From JANQOZ01 sp045106555 (GTDB lineage Bacteria; Pseudomonadota; Gammaproteobacteria; Xanthomonadales; SZUA-38): 64,000 nucleotides of DNA. Below, one piece after another: positions 41,419-50,944 of this stretch. The notes under the pieces were generated by a model, which saw only the letters and a list, made by a program, of their open reading frames with translations, searched no databases and had not been told where the DNA came from. The translations under genes and the position numbers were made by a program. The DNA lies in contig JBGCET010000007.1 in NCBI GenBank assembly GCA_045106555.1, positions 1 through 64,000 of the forward strand. Reading direction: 5' to 3'. Within the stretch, counting starts at the first letter, position 1; every line of letters begins with the position of its first letter.

Positions 41419-43112
41419 TGGATTTTTCCCTATTTCATTTCCTTCGCCCGTGGTGGCTGATTTTGCTGCCTTTCGGTGCGCTGCTTGTTTGGCGACTGCG
41501 ACAACCCGCCGGCGACCTGGACGCCTGGGCTAAGATTTGTGATCCGGCCCTGCTCAAGTTTCTCACCTGCGGAGAAGGTGGCAAGCCAGCCCGGCTTCCC
41601 CTGCTATTGGCCGGCATGGGATGGATGTTGGCTATTTTGGCTATCGCGGGGCCGACCTGGGAGAAACGACCGTTGCCCCTGTTTCAGACTGAGGCAACGC
41701 GGGTGGTCGTATTGGATCTGTCCCGGTCCATGCTGGCGGCTGATCTGACCCCAGATCGGCTGACCCAAGCTCGCTTTAAGCTCGCAGACCTGCTGGATAG
41801 AAACCAAGAAGGACAAATCGGTCTGGTGGCCTATGCCGGCGAGTCATTTGTGGTGTCACCCCTTACTCAGGATGCCAAGACCATTAAATCGATGCTGGGC
41901 GCTCTAGACGTGTCGATCATGCCGGTGCAGGGCAGTGAGTTGGGAGAGGCGCTGGTGTTGGCTAAACAGCTGCTGGACGGGGTCGCGACCAGCCGCGGTG
42001 AAATCTTTGTGGTTACCGATTCTGTCGGCAAGGGCGCGTTGACCGCTGCCCGTGAAATCTTCGATGCTGGACACCGGGTTTCCGTCCTGGGTGTTGGCAC
42101 GCCGGAGGGAGCGCCCATACCCCAGGCCAACGGAGGGTTTTTCAAAGCCACTGATGGCACGATCGCGGTTCCCCGTCTGAACGAAATAGCGCTCACTGAA
42201 TTGGCGGCGATCGGCGGTGGTCAGTACGTCAGGTTGCGGACCGATGCGCGGGACCTGGATCGCCTGCTGAGTGATGAGGGCAGCAGTCAATCGACATCGG
42301 CAAACGACGACGCTTCCACGGAGAGTCTGCAGTGGCGGGAACAAGGGCCTTGGCTGGTGTTGCTTCTGCTCCCTATTGCCGCGCTGGCTTTCCGGCGCGG
42401 TTGGCTGCTCATCTTGCCGCTGGCGGTGCTTATGCTGCCGCCGTCCCCAGCGGTTGCAGCGAGCTGGTTGGACCAGGCCTTTAAGACACCTGACCAACAG
42501 GCCGCGTTTGCGTTGAAAGCCGGTGAGCATGAAGCTGCGGCTGCGGTGGCGCAAGACCCCATGCTGCGTGGGGAAGCGCTCTATCGCGACGGACAATTTG
42601 AATCTGCGGCGCAGGCATTCAGCGCCGCAGCGGGAGCTCAGGCCCACTACAACCGCGGTAACGCGCTGGCGATGCAGGAAAAATATCAGGACGCCATTGC
42701 GGCCTACGATCAGGCGCTGGCGGAGAACCCTGAAATGGCTGATGCCGAGCACAACAAGAAATTGTTGGAAGATTTGTTGGAAGAGCAGGAGCAACAGGAC
42801 CAGCAGCAGGAAAACCAAGACAATCAGGAGCAATCGGAGGGCGACAGCGAGCAACAGTCTGATGAGCCAACCGAGCAGGAAGGTGAGGAAGAATCCGAAG
42901 AGCCCGGCTCATCGGAAGAAGCTGACAGCGAACAGGAACCCGAGCAAACTCAGCCAACCGCGGCTGAGGAGCTGGATGCTGAGGAAAAACAAGCGCTGGA
43001 GCAATGGTTGCGACGGATACCGGATGATCCGGGTGGATTGCTGCGCAGAAAGTTTCAGCTTGAGTACCAACGTCGCGGCCAGCCTCCGGCCAGCGATGAA
43101 GAGGAATGGTGA
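41415..43112 (+). CDS. BatB/BatC-like vWA plus TPR protein
   Basis: A 565-residue protein. An N-terminal helix pair is followed by a vWA domain with MIDAS D-L-S-R-S (VVVLDLSRSMLAADL). Helices near 315-345 are followed by TPR repeats (YRDGQFESAAQAFS, KYQDAIAAYDQALAENP) and a low-complexity Gln/Glu tail of about 80 residues before a short conserved end. This equals BatB and BatC fused. It overlaps the BatA gene by 4 bp. Confidence 0.87.
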   Translation: MMDFSLFHFLRPWWLILLPFGALLVWRLRQPAGDLDAWAKICDPALLKFLTCGEGGKPARLPLLLAGMGWMLAILAIAGPTWEKRPLPLFQTEATRVVVLDLSRSMLAADLTPDRLTQARFKLADLLDRNQEGQIGLVAYAGESFVVSPLTQDAKTIKSMLGALDVSIMPVQGSELGEALVLAKQLLDGVATSRGEIFVVTDSVGKGALTAAREIFDAGHRVSVLGVGTPEGAPIPQANGGFFKATDGTIAVPRLNEIALTELAAIGGGQYVRLRTDARDLDRLLSDEGSSQSTSANDDASTESLQWREQGPWLVLLLLPIAALAFRRGWLLILPLAVLMLPPSPAVAASWLDQAFKTPDQQAAFALKAGEHEAAAAVAQDPMLRGEALYRDGQFESAAQAFSAAAGAQAHYNRGNALAMQEKYQDAIAAYDQALAENPEMADAEHNKKLLEDLLEEQEQQDQQQENQDNQEQSEGDSEQQSDEPTEQEGEEESEEPGSSEEADSEQEPEQTQPTAAEELDAEEKQALEQWLRRIPDDPGGLLRRKFQLEYQRRGQPPASDEEEW

Positions 43113-46100
43113 TGGGAATAGGTAGATTGCTGTTGACGATTGTGCTGCTGGGCGTAACAAGCCAGCTGCAGGCACAAGAAATAAGCGCATCGCTGGATCG
43201 GGACACCATTTTTCTGGGAGAGTCGGCGCTGCTCAGAATTGATCTGGTCAACCCTGCCAACAATAGTCGACCGGACTACTCAACGTTGCGTGAGCAGTTC
43301 AATGTGTTGGACACCGGAACCAACTCCAGCCTGGAGATGACCAACGGTCGCCGTCGAATGGTGGTTCAGCACAACGTTTTGCTGGAGCCCAAAGAGGCAG
43401 GGCAGTTGGTGCTTCCACCACTCAGAGTTGGCGAGTTGAGTACTCCGGCCATCACCTTATCGGTGCTTGAGCGACCGGCAGGCACCCAAAGCACCGATCA
43501 AGATGTGTTTGTGGAGCTGGAGGCAACGCCGCTGGACCCCTACGTCCATTCTCAGGTGCGACTGACCGTTCGCTTATTTCATGCGCCGCCCATTACTGAG
43601 GGTGCGTTGAACAACGATCCTTGGCCTGCTGGACTCGTTGTGCAGCGCGTGGGAGAGGACAAAACGACCACTCGAATGATCGATGGCAAGCGATATCGTG
43701 TCGTCGAGCGGCGGTTTGCCCTGTTTCCTGAACGCAGCGGGCAGATTCAACTGCCTTCGATTAGTTTTCGAGGTCGGGTTGCAGATCCGGGTGGGAGCAG
43801 CGCGTCGTTGTTTAGCCGGGGTCGAAGAGTCAGCGTTGCCAGCGATACGCTTTCCCTTCAGGTGCGCCCCCAAGCCCCAGCTTTTGACGGCGATCTTTGG
43901 TTACCTGCTGCCGAGTTATCGGTCACCGAAAGCTGGCCAAACGGTGAACCTGAGTTTGTTCAGGGAGAACCAATAACGCGTAAGCTGCAGCTGCGAGCCC
44001 GCGGTTTGCTGTCCACCCAATTGCCTGAGCTGGCGTTGCCCGAGGTCGCTGGAATGAAGGTCTATCCCGATCAGCCCAGCAGCCAGACACGCTCAACACC
44101 CAACGGTTGGGCAGACGCAACTCGCGAGCAAACCTACGCGCTGGTGCCAACGCAGTCGGGGCTTATGACCCTTCCGGAAGTTCGGATTCCTTGGTGGGAT
44201 GTACAGGCAAATCAGCAGCGAGTGGCCATCGTCCCGGCTCGGCAAATTGAAGTAGCCCCTGGCCAATCGGCGGCGCTGGCGCCCAATCTTTTGCCACAAC
44301 TGGGGCAAAGCGATATATCGCCCTTAGGTTCTCAGGGGCAGGCCTCCGGGGCCGCAAGCGGCATCTGGCCGGCGGTCAGTGCCTTTCTTGCACTGCTGTG
44401 GGGTCTGACCGCATTGGCTTGGTGGCGGGCAAAACAGGCCGCATTGTCGCCAGTTAACAAGGAAAAATCCTTGGAAGATACCCGCCAGGAAGCCAATGAA
44501 CGCCAGCTCCTGGAGCGAATCAGGTCAGCTTGTGAGGCATCAGACCCCAGTGCAGCGGGGCAGGCGATACTGGGCCTGGCCCGCGTGCAAAGCGCCCAAA
44601 CGGTGAATTCTTTGCGCGGAGCGGCTCGACTGGTAACCGCTGAAGCAGCGCGGGAACAACTCCTCAAGCTGGATGAAGTGATGTACGGGCACGATGAGCA
44701 GCATTGGGATGGGCAGAGTTTTAAGGCGATATTGTCGACGCTGAAATTCGAGCCCGGGTCGGTGAAAGCTTCCGTTGGTCATGCCCAAAGTGCTGCCTTG
44801 CCGCCGCTCTACACGGCTTTGGTAATGGCATTTTTGGGCACCGTGGCCGCGCCTGACCGCGCTTGGGCGCAGTGTGACGACGATCAGTCGTGTGGCTGTG
44901 AAAACACCTTGCTGGTAGCAGATCAGATCCATACGGTGAATCCTGAGCAGCCGACGGTGAACGCCATGGTTTACAGCAATGGCGCCTGCGACGAAATTTT
45001 AGCCACCGGTTCCGTCGATGCTCTGCGAGCATCCTATCCAGACGCTGTGGAAATCGATGCTACCGGTTATACGGTCATTCCTGGTTTGATTGACGCTCAC
45101 GGTCACATCATGAATCTGGGGTTGGGGCTGTTGACGGTGGATCTCCGGGATACTCAATCGACTCTGGAGGTGCTTGAGCGGCTGTCCGACTTTGCCAAAG
45201 ACCTGCCAGCAGACGCCTGGCTGCTTGGCCGCGGCTGGGATCAGAACGACTGGCCGCAAAAAGCCTTTCCCAGTCGTTCAGATCTGGACACGTTGTTTCC
45301 TGACCGTCCGGTTTGGCTTACGCGCATCGATGGTCACGCCGGCTGGGCCAATAGCGCAGCGCTAGCCGAGGCGGATCGTGACTTTTCGGGCCAGTGGCAG
45401 CCCGAAGGTGGCCAGATTCAGCGCGACGGCCAGGGTAGGGCCACGGGTGTTTTCATTGATCGCGCGATGGGGTTGGTCACCGCTCATGTGCCGGATTGGA
45501 ACGAATCCGATCGGCGTCGAGGGCTGGAGCTGGCATTAGGAGCGCTGGCCGAAGTGGGTATCACGGGTGTACACGATGCGGGAACGTCACAGGCCGATCT
45601 TGAGCGTTTTCTGGCAGCAGAAAAATCGGGTGACCTGAGTCTGAGGGTTTACGCCATGGCTGATGGAGACCAGCAGTTGCTGAGGTCTCTGTGTGAGAAA
45701 ACGGTTCATACGCCCCGAGTCAGTGCTCGGTCAGTGAAGCTATACGCCGACGGAGCTCTGGGTTCCCGTGGAGCGGCGTTGCTGGAGGACTACTCCGACG
45801 AACCTGGCAACCAGGGGCTGCTGCTGCAGCCGGTTAAGAATTTGAACGAGCAGGTCAGCCGCGCTATGGGTTGCGGGCTGCAGGTCAATACCCACGCTAT
45901 CGGGGACCGGGGCAATCGGGTTGTGCTGGACGCCTACCAAGCGGCGCTGTCAGCTCATCCGGGAAATCCGGGACGCCACCGGATCGAGCATGCGCAGGTT
46001 GTCGCCGCAACAGATTTTGACCGGTTTAAAGCGCTTGACCTCATCGCTTCTGTGCAGCCTACCCACGCCACCAGTGACATGTACTGGGCTGAAGATCGGG

Positions 46101-46540
46101 TAGGCCCCAAACGCATTCGCGGCGCGTACGCCTGGCGGCGCATGGTGGCGTTGGGAATACCGTTGGCTTTGGGTTCAGATTTTCCGGTAGAAAAAATTAA
46201 CCCTATGTTGGGTCTCTACGCCGCCATCGCTCGGCGGGATCTTAAGGGCTGGCCGGCTGACGGTTGGTATGCTGACCAGGTGTTGACCCGTCTCGAGGCC
46301 TTGCGCGGATTCACTCTAGACGCTGCTTACGCAGGGTTTGCTGAGTCTCAGGTTGGCTCATTGCAGGCAGGCAAGCGGGCGGACTTTGTCCTGCTGAACG
46401 CAGACCTTATGGCCGTTTCGGCCAGTGATATTCCCGCCATCGTCGTTGCAGCAACGGTGGTTGGGGGTAAAGCCGTCTATGTGTCGGCTGGCTTGTCCAG
46501 CAACGGGTCACTCATGATGGGTGAAAAACCAAGCCGTTAG
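43112..46540 (+). CDS. BatD-amidohydrolase fusion protein
   Basis: A 1142-residue protein. Residues 1-565 are BatD-like: signal peptide (LLLTIVLLGVTSQLQA), beta-rich domains (LDRDTIFLGESALLRI) and a transmembrane helix at about 417-441, ending in the BatD-type tail LPPLY at residue 567. The frame continues without a stop into a second hydrophobic segment (TALVMAFLGTVAAPDRAWAQ), which looks like a signal peptide. It then reads a complete YtcJ-like amidohydrolase (about 590-1142): IDAHGHIMNLG, KLYADGALGSRG, HAIGDRGN, RIEHAQ, GSDFPVE. A GTG at 44762 could give an independent start. GAGG precedes ATG 43112. Confidence 0.82.
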   Translation: MGIGRLLLTIVLLGVTSQLQAQEISASLDRDTIFLGESALLRIDLVNPANNSRPDYSTLREQFNVLDTGTNSSLEMTNGRRRMVVQHNVLLEPKEAGQLVLPPLRVGELSTPAITLSVLERPAGTQSTDQDVFVELEATPLDPYVHSQVRLTVRLFHAPPITEGALNNDPWPAGLVVQRVGEDKTTTRMIDGKRYRVVERRFALFPERSGQIQLPSISFRGRVADPGGSSASLFSRGRRVSVASDTLSLQVRPQAPAFDGDLWLPAAELSVTESWPNGEPEFVQGEPITRKLQLRARGLLSTQLPELALPEVAGMKVYPDQPSSQTRSTPNGWADATREQTYALVPTQSGLMTLPEVRIPWWDVQANQQRVAIVPARQIEVAPGQSAALAPNLLPQLGQSDISPLGSQGQASGAASGIWPAVSAFLALLWGLTALAWWRAKQAALSPVNKEKSLEDTRQEANERQLLERIRSACEASDPSAAGQAILGLARVQSAQTVNSLRGAARLVTAEAAREQLLKLDEVMYGHDEQHWDGQSFKAILSTLKFEPGSVKASVGHAQSAALPPLYTALVMAFLGTVAAPDRAWAQCDDDQSCGCENTLLVADQIHTVNPEQPTVNAMVYSNGACDEILATGSVDALRASYPDAVEIDATGYTVIPGLIDAHGHIMNLGLGLLTVDLRDTQSTLEVLERLSDFAKDLPADAWLLGRGWDQNDWPQKAFPSRSDLDTLFPDRPVWLTRIDGHAGWANSAALAEADRDFSGQWQPEGGQIQRDGQGRATGVFIDRAMGLVTAHVPDWNESDRRRGLELALGALAEVGITGVHDAGTSQADLERFLAAEKSGDLSLRVYAMADGDQQLLRSLCEKTVHTPRVSARSVKLYADGALGSRGAALLEDYSDEPGNQGLLLQPVKNLNEQVSRAMGCGLQVNTHAIGDRGNRVVLDAYQAALSAHPGNPGRHRIEHAQVVAATDFDRFKALDLIASVQPTHATSDMYWAEDRVGPKRIRGAYAWRRMVALGIPLALGSDFPVEKINPMLGLYAAIARRDLKGWPADGWYADQVLTRLEALRGFTLDAAYAGFAESQVGSLQAGKRADFVLLNADLMAVSASDIPAIVVAATVVGGKAVYVSAGLSSNGSLMMGEKPSR

Positions 46541-46603
46541 AGCAAACGGTCTAAACCTTCGGGTTACCATACCGACTTTGCGAGTTCTCTCAGGAGCGAA
46601 CCC

Positions 46604-47380
46604 TTGAAACGCGTGGTGTTTAATCAGAAAGGTGGTGTGGGAAAATCCACCATCGTATGTAATCTTGCTGCCATTAATGCCGATAGCGGCCGGTCAACCG
46701 TTGTGATTGACATGGATCCTCAGGGAAACTCCAGCCAGTATTTGCTGGGTCCTGATTGGGCTCAAAAAGAAGCCAATATGGCGCGCTATCTGGAAAGTAC
46801 TCTGGGACCTGGCAGGAAGAAGGTGGACCCAGCAGAATTTTGCGTCGAAACACCTTATCCTAATTTGTGGGTTATGCCCGGCTCCCCCGACCTTGCGGAG
46901 CTGAGGATCAAACTGGAACAAAAGCACAAAATCTACAAGTTGCGCGATGCGTTGGAAACGCTCCATGAAGAGGTCGACGACATTTATATCGACACGCCAC
47001 CGGCCTACGATTTTTTTAGTCTGTCGGCACTGATCGCTGCGGATCGTTGCCTGATTCCCTTTGATTGCGATGAGTTTTCTCGCAAAGCCTTATACTCGTT
47101 AATGGACAATATCGAAGAGGTTCAAGCGGATCACAACGAAGATCTGAAGCTGGAAGGCATCGTGGTTAACCAGTTCCAGGCTCAATCAAATCTGCCCGCC
47201 CGAATGGTGGCGGAAATGAAGAAAGAAAAATTGCCCATGCTTTCACCGCCGATCAGCAGTTCGGTGGTGGTCAAAGAATCCCACGAGGCCAATGAACCAC
47301 TGGTCTACTTTCGACGGTCCCACAAGGTAACTCAACAGTTTATTGAACTGCACAAAAAACTGAAGAGGCGTCGGCTTTAA
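46604..47380 (+). CDS. ParA-family ATPase, solitary
   Basis: A 258-residue protein with deviant Walker A KGGVGKST (NQKGGVGKSTIVCNLAA), switch regions DMDPQGNSSQYLL and IYIDTPPAYDFF, and a basic C terminus (KKLKRRRL). No parB is adjacent, so this is probably a chromosomal positioning ATPase rather than a replicon partition gene. TTG 46604 has CAGGAG 7 bp upstream. Confidence 0.87.
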   Translation: MKRVVFNQKGGVGKSTIVCNLAAINADSGRSTVVIDMDPQGNSSQYLLGPDWAQKEANMARYLESTLGPGRKKVDPAEFCVETPYPNLWVMPGSPDLAELRIKLEQKHKIYKLRDALETLHEEVDDIYIDTPPAYDFFSLSALIAADRCLIPFDCDEFSRKALYSLMDNIEEVQADHNEDLKLEGIVVNQFQAQSNLPARMVAEMKKEKLPMLSPPISSSVVVKESHEANEPLVYFRRSHKVTQQFIELHKKLKRRRL

Positions 47381-47421
47381 CAGCCATCTACGCTGCGGCC
47401 CCACCGTTTTGTAACAGTCCG

Positions 47422-48153
47422 CTAAAGTGCCGCCACCAATTCATTGGAGCGATTGATGTCTCGTACAAGTTCGCGTCCCAGTGGCGATAAATCCTGACCT
47501 TGGTGGCCAAACAGGGCTAGTGCGCCGGCGTTCGTAGGCACCATTTGTACCGTCATGGTCTCAACAGAGAAGTTATGGCTGGACTCCAGGCCTTCGCCGG
47601 GCATCATCATGACCGTGATCTGATCTCCACTTTTTTCAGTGACGACCAGGTGCATGCCCTTTTTCTCGCCAATCACGCAGGGGCTCATGTAAGTCACATC
47701 AGCCAGCGCGTCCCTCATAGCAATCCCCTGATTGGCAAAGGCCAATATCACTGCATCCGCGGATATGGCGTCCTCTGAGCTCAGAGCGCCGGGTTCCGGG
47801 TGTCCAAGGTGAGCGATAAAGGCTTCTCTTGCGTAGGCATCTACCGGGCTTGCGCCGGGCAGCAGCACAGATGCGACACCCACCAACACCAATACGGCGG
47901 CGGCCATAGCTAGCCAGGTAGGTGGCCTGTAGCTGGATACGCTTTGCTCGTCACCGAAGCAGTGCGTCAGAATGTCGTCCGTTGTCGGAGACACCACGGG
48001 CACTCTCAAAGCATTGTCGAGCTTATCTTCAAATGCCAATGCTTTGGCGTGATCGCTGGCGTTTTGAATCGAGCTGCGCGCGGCTTCAAGAAACTCGGGC
48101 TCGCGGCTTCGCGGGTCAGCATTGAGAAAAATCTTAAACTGTTCGAAATCCAT
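47422..48153 (-). CDS. DUF3379-like membrane protein (anti-sigma style)
   Basis: A 243-residue protein. The N-terminal half is cytoplasmic and helical (FEQFKIFLNADPRSREPEFL), with one helix (WLAMAAAVLVLVGVASVLL) and a periplasmic half. Layout and motifs resemble DUF3379 proteins, which often sit next to ECF sigma genes. No sigma gene is adjacent here. Confidence 0.6.
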   Translation of the reverse strand: MDFEQFKIFLNADPRSREPEFLEAARSSIQNASDHAKALAFEDKLDNALRVPVVSPTTDDILTHCFGDEQSVSSYRPPTWLAMAAAVLVLVGVASVLLPGASPVDAYAREAFIAHLGHPEPGALSSEDAISADAVILAFANQGIAMRDALADVTYMSPCVIGEKKGMHLVVTEKSGDQITVMMMPGEGLESSHNFSVETMTVQMVPTNAGALALFGHQGQDLSPLGRELVRDINRSNELVAAL

Positions 48154-48306
48154 TTTCGTTGTTCTATAGTCGCGCCATTAAAGGCGCGATGAGTTAATTG
48201 TTGGTTCAGGCTCTCAGTAGACCTGCAAACGTCGCATTTGCTTTCAAAACAGGCTAACAAATTTCTCCTATATTTCGCGGCGGGGTTCGACGCACTGGTC
48301 GGCCTG
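48154..48306. other. Intergenic spacer upstream of DUF3379 gene
   Basis: 153 bp; holds the start region of the DUF3379 gene and the 3' end of the Lrp gene. No clear terminator seen. Confidence 0.3.
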
Positions 48307-48765
48307 TTACAGGGGCAGCGGTGCCCGACGCTTTATTTCCGACAGAGCGATGTTAGACGTCACTTCCTGCACGCCAGGAAGTTGGGACAGTTTCTCAAAA
48401 AAGAACCGTTCGTATGCTTCGATGTCCTGAGCCACGATGCGCAGCAAGAAATCCACGTTGCCCAACAGCACGAAACATTCCTGCACTTCCTCATAACGCT
48501 GCACGGCCTCTGAAAATGCGGTGAGGTTGGCCCGTCCTTGGGTCGACAGTTTTACCTGGGCAAACACCATGGCATGAAAACCTGCTTTCTTTCGGTCCAG
48601 CTGCACAAACTGCTCTGGAATTAATCCCTCGGCGCGAAAGCGCTGAATTCGTCGCCAGCAAGTTGCCTGGGACGCGCCGATTCGCTCACCGATAGCGGCG
48701 GCTGTGATATCCGGCACCGTTTGCAGCAGGCGCAGTATGCTCAGGTCTGTCCGGTCGAGTTTCAT
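48307..48765 (-). CDS. Lrp/AsnC-family regulator
   Basis: A 152-residue protein with an N-terminal winged helix (LDRTDLSILRLLQTVPDITA, IGERIGASQATCWRRIQRF) and a C-terminal RAM domain (VFAQVKLSTQG, GNVDFLLRIVAQDIEAYE). It is divergent from the dehydrogenase gene and is probably its local regulator, with an amino acid as ligand. Confidence 0.9.
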   Translation of the reverse strand: MKLDRTDLSILRLLQTVPDITAAAIGERIGASQATCWRRIQRFRAEGLIPEQFVQLDRKKAGFHAMVFAQVKLSTQGRANLTAFSEAVQRYEEVQECFVLLGNVDFLLRIVAQDIEAYERFFFEKLSQLPGVQEVTSNIALSEIKRRAPLPL

Positions 48766-48899
48766 TGTCGGGTAAATATTTCAATTAAACGAGAAATATA
48801 GCAATAAATAGTCGTATTGAGTGAATAAACGGCGGGTTTCGAGGAGTTTTTTCGCCATATTCCGGGTATCGTTAAGTAAATTACCAACAGGCATTGGCC
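48766..48899. promoter_or_regulatory. lrp/dehydrogenase divergent promoter region
   Basis: 134 AT-rich base pairs that should carry both promoters and Lrp sites. AT-rich stretches are visible (48773-48800), but no exact box is assigned. Confidence 0.35.
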
Positions 48900-49976
48900 A
48901 TGGAAATTACGCCACTCAATTGCGATACAAACGCCGATTTTGCCGGTCACGAACAGGTGGTTTATGGCCATGATCAACGGTCCGGGCTGAGAGCCGTTGT
49001 TGCCATTCATTCAACGGCGCTGGGGCCCTCTGCCGGGGGCTGTCGACGATGGTCCTACACCAGCGAAAACGCTGCTATCACCGATGCTCTGCGACTGTCC
49101 CGGGGCATGTCATTCAAAAATGCGTTGGCCGGATTGCCTTTCGGTGGTGGTAAAGCGGTGATTCTTGCCGAGCCAGGAGTGCCAGCTTCAGCGGAGGAAT
49201 TTCAGGCTTTTGGCCGCTTCGTTCAGTCATTAAACGGTCGATACATTACGGCTGAAGATGTTGGCGTCAGTACTGACAATATGCAGCAGGTCAGTACGCA
49301 AACCCGGTTCGTTTCTGGGTTGCCCCAGACTGGACTTAACGTCGGCGGCGATCCCTCGCCGTGGACCGCATTGGGCGTTTTTCTCAGCATTCAAAAGGCG
49401 CTTGGACGCACTGACATGGCAGGAGTTACCGTTGCCGTGCAGGGGGCTGGGCATGTAGGAATGCATTTGTGCCGGTTGCTCCATGGTGCGGGAGCCACTC
49501 TAAAGGTGGCGGATATCAGCGAACTCAACGTTGGCCAAGCCGTGGAAGAGTTTGGCGCCACTAAAGTCTCTGTGGATGACATATTGTCCACGTCTGCCGA
49601 TGTTCTCGCGCCCTGTGCCATGGGAGGTGTAATTAACTCAGAAACGGTTAACGCCTTGAATGTGGCGATGGTCGCCGGTGCGGCAAACAACCAGCTGGCT
49701 ACCCCTGCTGATGGAGAGAGCCTGCAACAACGAGGCATCGCGTTCCTGCCGGACTACGTCATCAACGCGGGCGGCATCATTGCGGTCGGGCTCGAATACC
49801 TGGGCGGCGCTACTCAGCAGCAGTTGGAAGAGCGGGTAGGGCAAATACCTGATCGCGTGGAGCGATTGATGGCCAAGGCCAGAGAGGAAGGCGTGGCCCC
49901 TGGGGTGGTTGCGGACAGAACGGCTCAGTCGCTGATTGGCATGGGCGCCGCTGACTCATCGAGCCAGGTCGCTTAA
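48900..49976 (+). CDS. Leu/Glu/Phe/Val-type NAD-dependent amino-acid dehydrogenase
   Basis: A 358-residue protein: STALGPSAGGCRRW, LSRGMSFKNALAGLPFGGGK (catalytic lysine region), TAEDVGVS and the NAD fold VAVQGAGHVGMHLCRLL. The length and motifs fit leucine dehydrogenase-type enzymes, which deaminate branched-chain amino acids. ATG 48900 is preferred to TTG 48894. Confidence 0.88.
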   Translation: MEITPLNCDTNADFAGHEQVVYGHDQRSGLRAVVAIHSTALGPSAGGCRRWSYTSENAAITDALRLSRGMSFKNALAGLPFGGGKAVILAEPGVPASAEEFQAFGRFVQSLNGRYITAEDVGVSTDNMQQVSTQTRFVSGLPQTGLNVGGDPSPWTALGVFLSIQKALGRTDMAGVTVAVQGAGHVGMHLCRLLHGAGATLKVADISELNVGQAVEEFGATKVSVDDILSTSADVLAPCAMGGVINSETVNALNVAMVAGAANNQLATPADGESLQQRGIAFLPDYVINAGGIIAVGLEYLGGATQQQLEERVGQIPDRVERLMAKAREEGVAPGVVADRTAQSLIGMGAADSSSQVA

Positions 49977-50143
49977 GCAGATTTCGCCGCGGAGGCGTCG
50001 AATCGTATCGGATTATTTGCGCTGCTCCCACCTGCCCAGGCGCCAAATTTTGGTATCAAAAAGCTGGAGCAGGCCTGGGCGAAGTTAGAGGCCGCTAGAA
50101 CCTAACGTTTAAGCGGCAATCTGATGTTTTCAGACGGCGCCTG
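49977..50143. other. Intergenic, convergent genes
   Basis: 167 bp between the dehydrogenase and nrdJb. No hairpin with a T-run was seen. Confidence 0.3.
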
Positions 50144-50866
50144 TCATCCGCACTTTGAGTAGCCGCAGGACAGGCACGTTTCGCAACCGTCCATCACAAT
50201 CATGGCTTTGGTATTGCACTTGTTACACAGGGTGGCGGATTCCGGGTAGCTCTCGCCGTCGGCTTCTACTTCCGCTGTGGCGGCCGGCTTAGCTTTGGCT
50301 TCGACCTCGGCGCGTTTGGCGGCCAGCATCTGGGCCTGCTCTGGGTCTTGGACTTCGTCTTTGATCATGCCAATAACCCGCATGTGGTGTTCAACCACGG
50401 CGCCAATTTCTGCCACCAGAGACGGCATGAACTTGCCGCCTTTCTTGAAGTAGCCACCGCGTGGGTCGAACACGGCCTGCAGCTCAGAGGACAGGAACGT
50501 CACGTCGCCACCTTTGCGGAAAACCGCTGACATCACACGGGTCAGCGCGACGATCCACTGGAAGTGATCCATGTTCTTTGAGTTGATGAAAATCTCAAAG
50601 GGGCGTCGCTGTTCGTGTTCAGTGCCCTGATTGAGAATAATATCGTTGATGGTGACGTACAGGGCATGTTCGTCCAGCGGCGTGCGGATTTTGTAGGTGG
50701 CGCCGTCCAGGCATTCAAAGCCATCAGGACGCTCCACTTTTTCGGTCATCCGAATGACTTCGGCGCCTGTGCTGGTTTTCTCTACCGGCTTTTCTGTTGC
50801 GGTTTCTGCAGTTGCCGGAGAAAGGACTTCGTAGCCCACAATTTTGTTGGCGATTTTTACTGACAT
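50144..50866 (-). CDS. nrdJb: Class II ribonucleotide reductase, C-terminal component NrdJb
   Basis: A 240-residue protein with the TSCPD-type segment (RRPFEIFINSKNMDHFQWIV) and a cysteine-rich C terminus with CNKCNTK and CETCLSCGYSKCG, the redox-relay cysteines. In Pseudomonas the class II enzyme is split into NrdJa and NrdJb. Here the two genes lie 78 bp apart in the same order. Confidence 0.88.
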   Translation of the reverse strand: MSVKIANKIVGYEVLSPATAETATEKPVEKTSTGAEVIRMTEKVERPDGFECLDGATYKIRTPLDEHALYVTINDIILNQGTEHEQRRPFEIFINSKNMDHFQWIVALTRVMSAVFRKGGDVTFLSSELQAVFDPRGGYFKKGGKFMPSLVAEIGAVVEHHMRVIGMIKDEVQDPEQAQMLAAKRAEVEAKAKPAATAEVEADGESYPESATLCNKCNTKAMIVMDGCETCLSCGYSKCG

Positions 50867-50944
50867 GGCGTTACTTCCAGAACTCTATTTCGGGGGCTGA
50901 CGGCATCAGCCCCTTTGTTGGTTTATATGAGGTTTACCGAGGCG

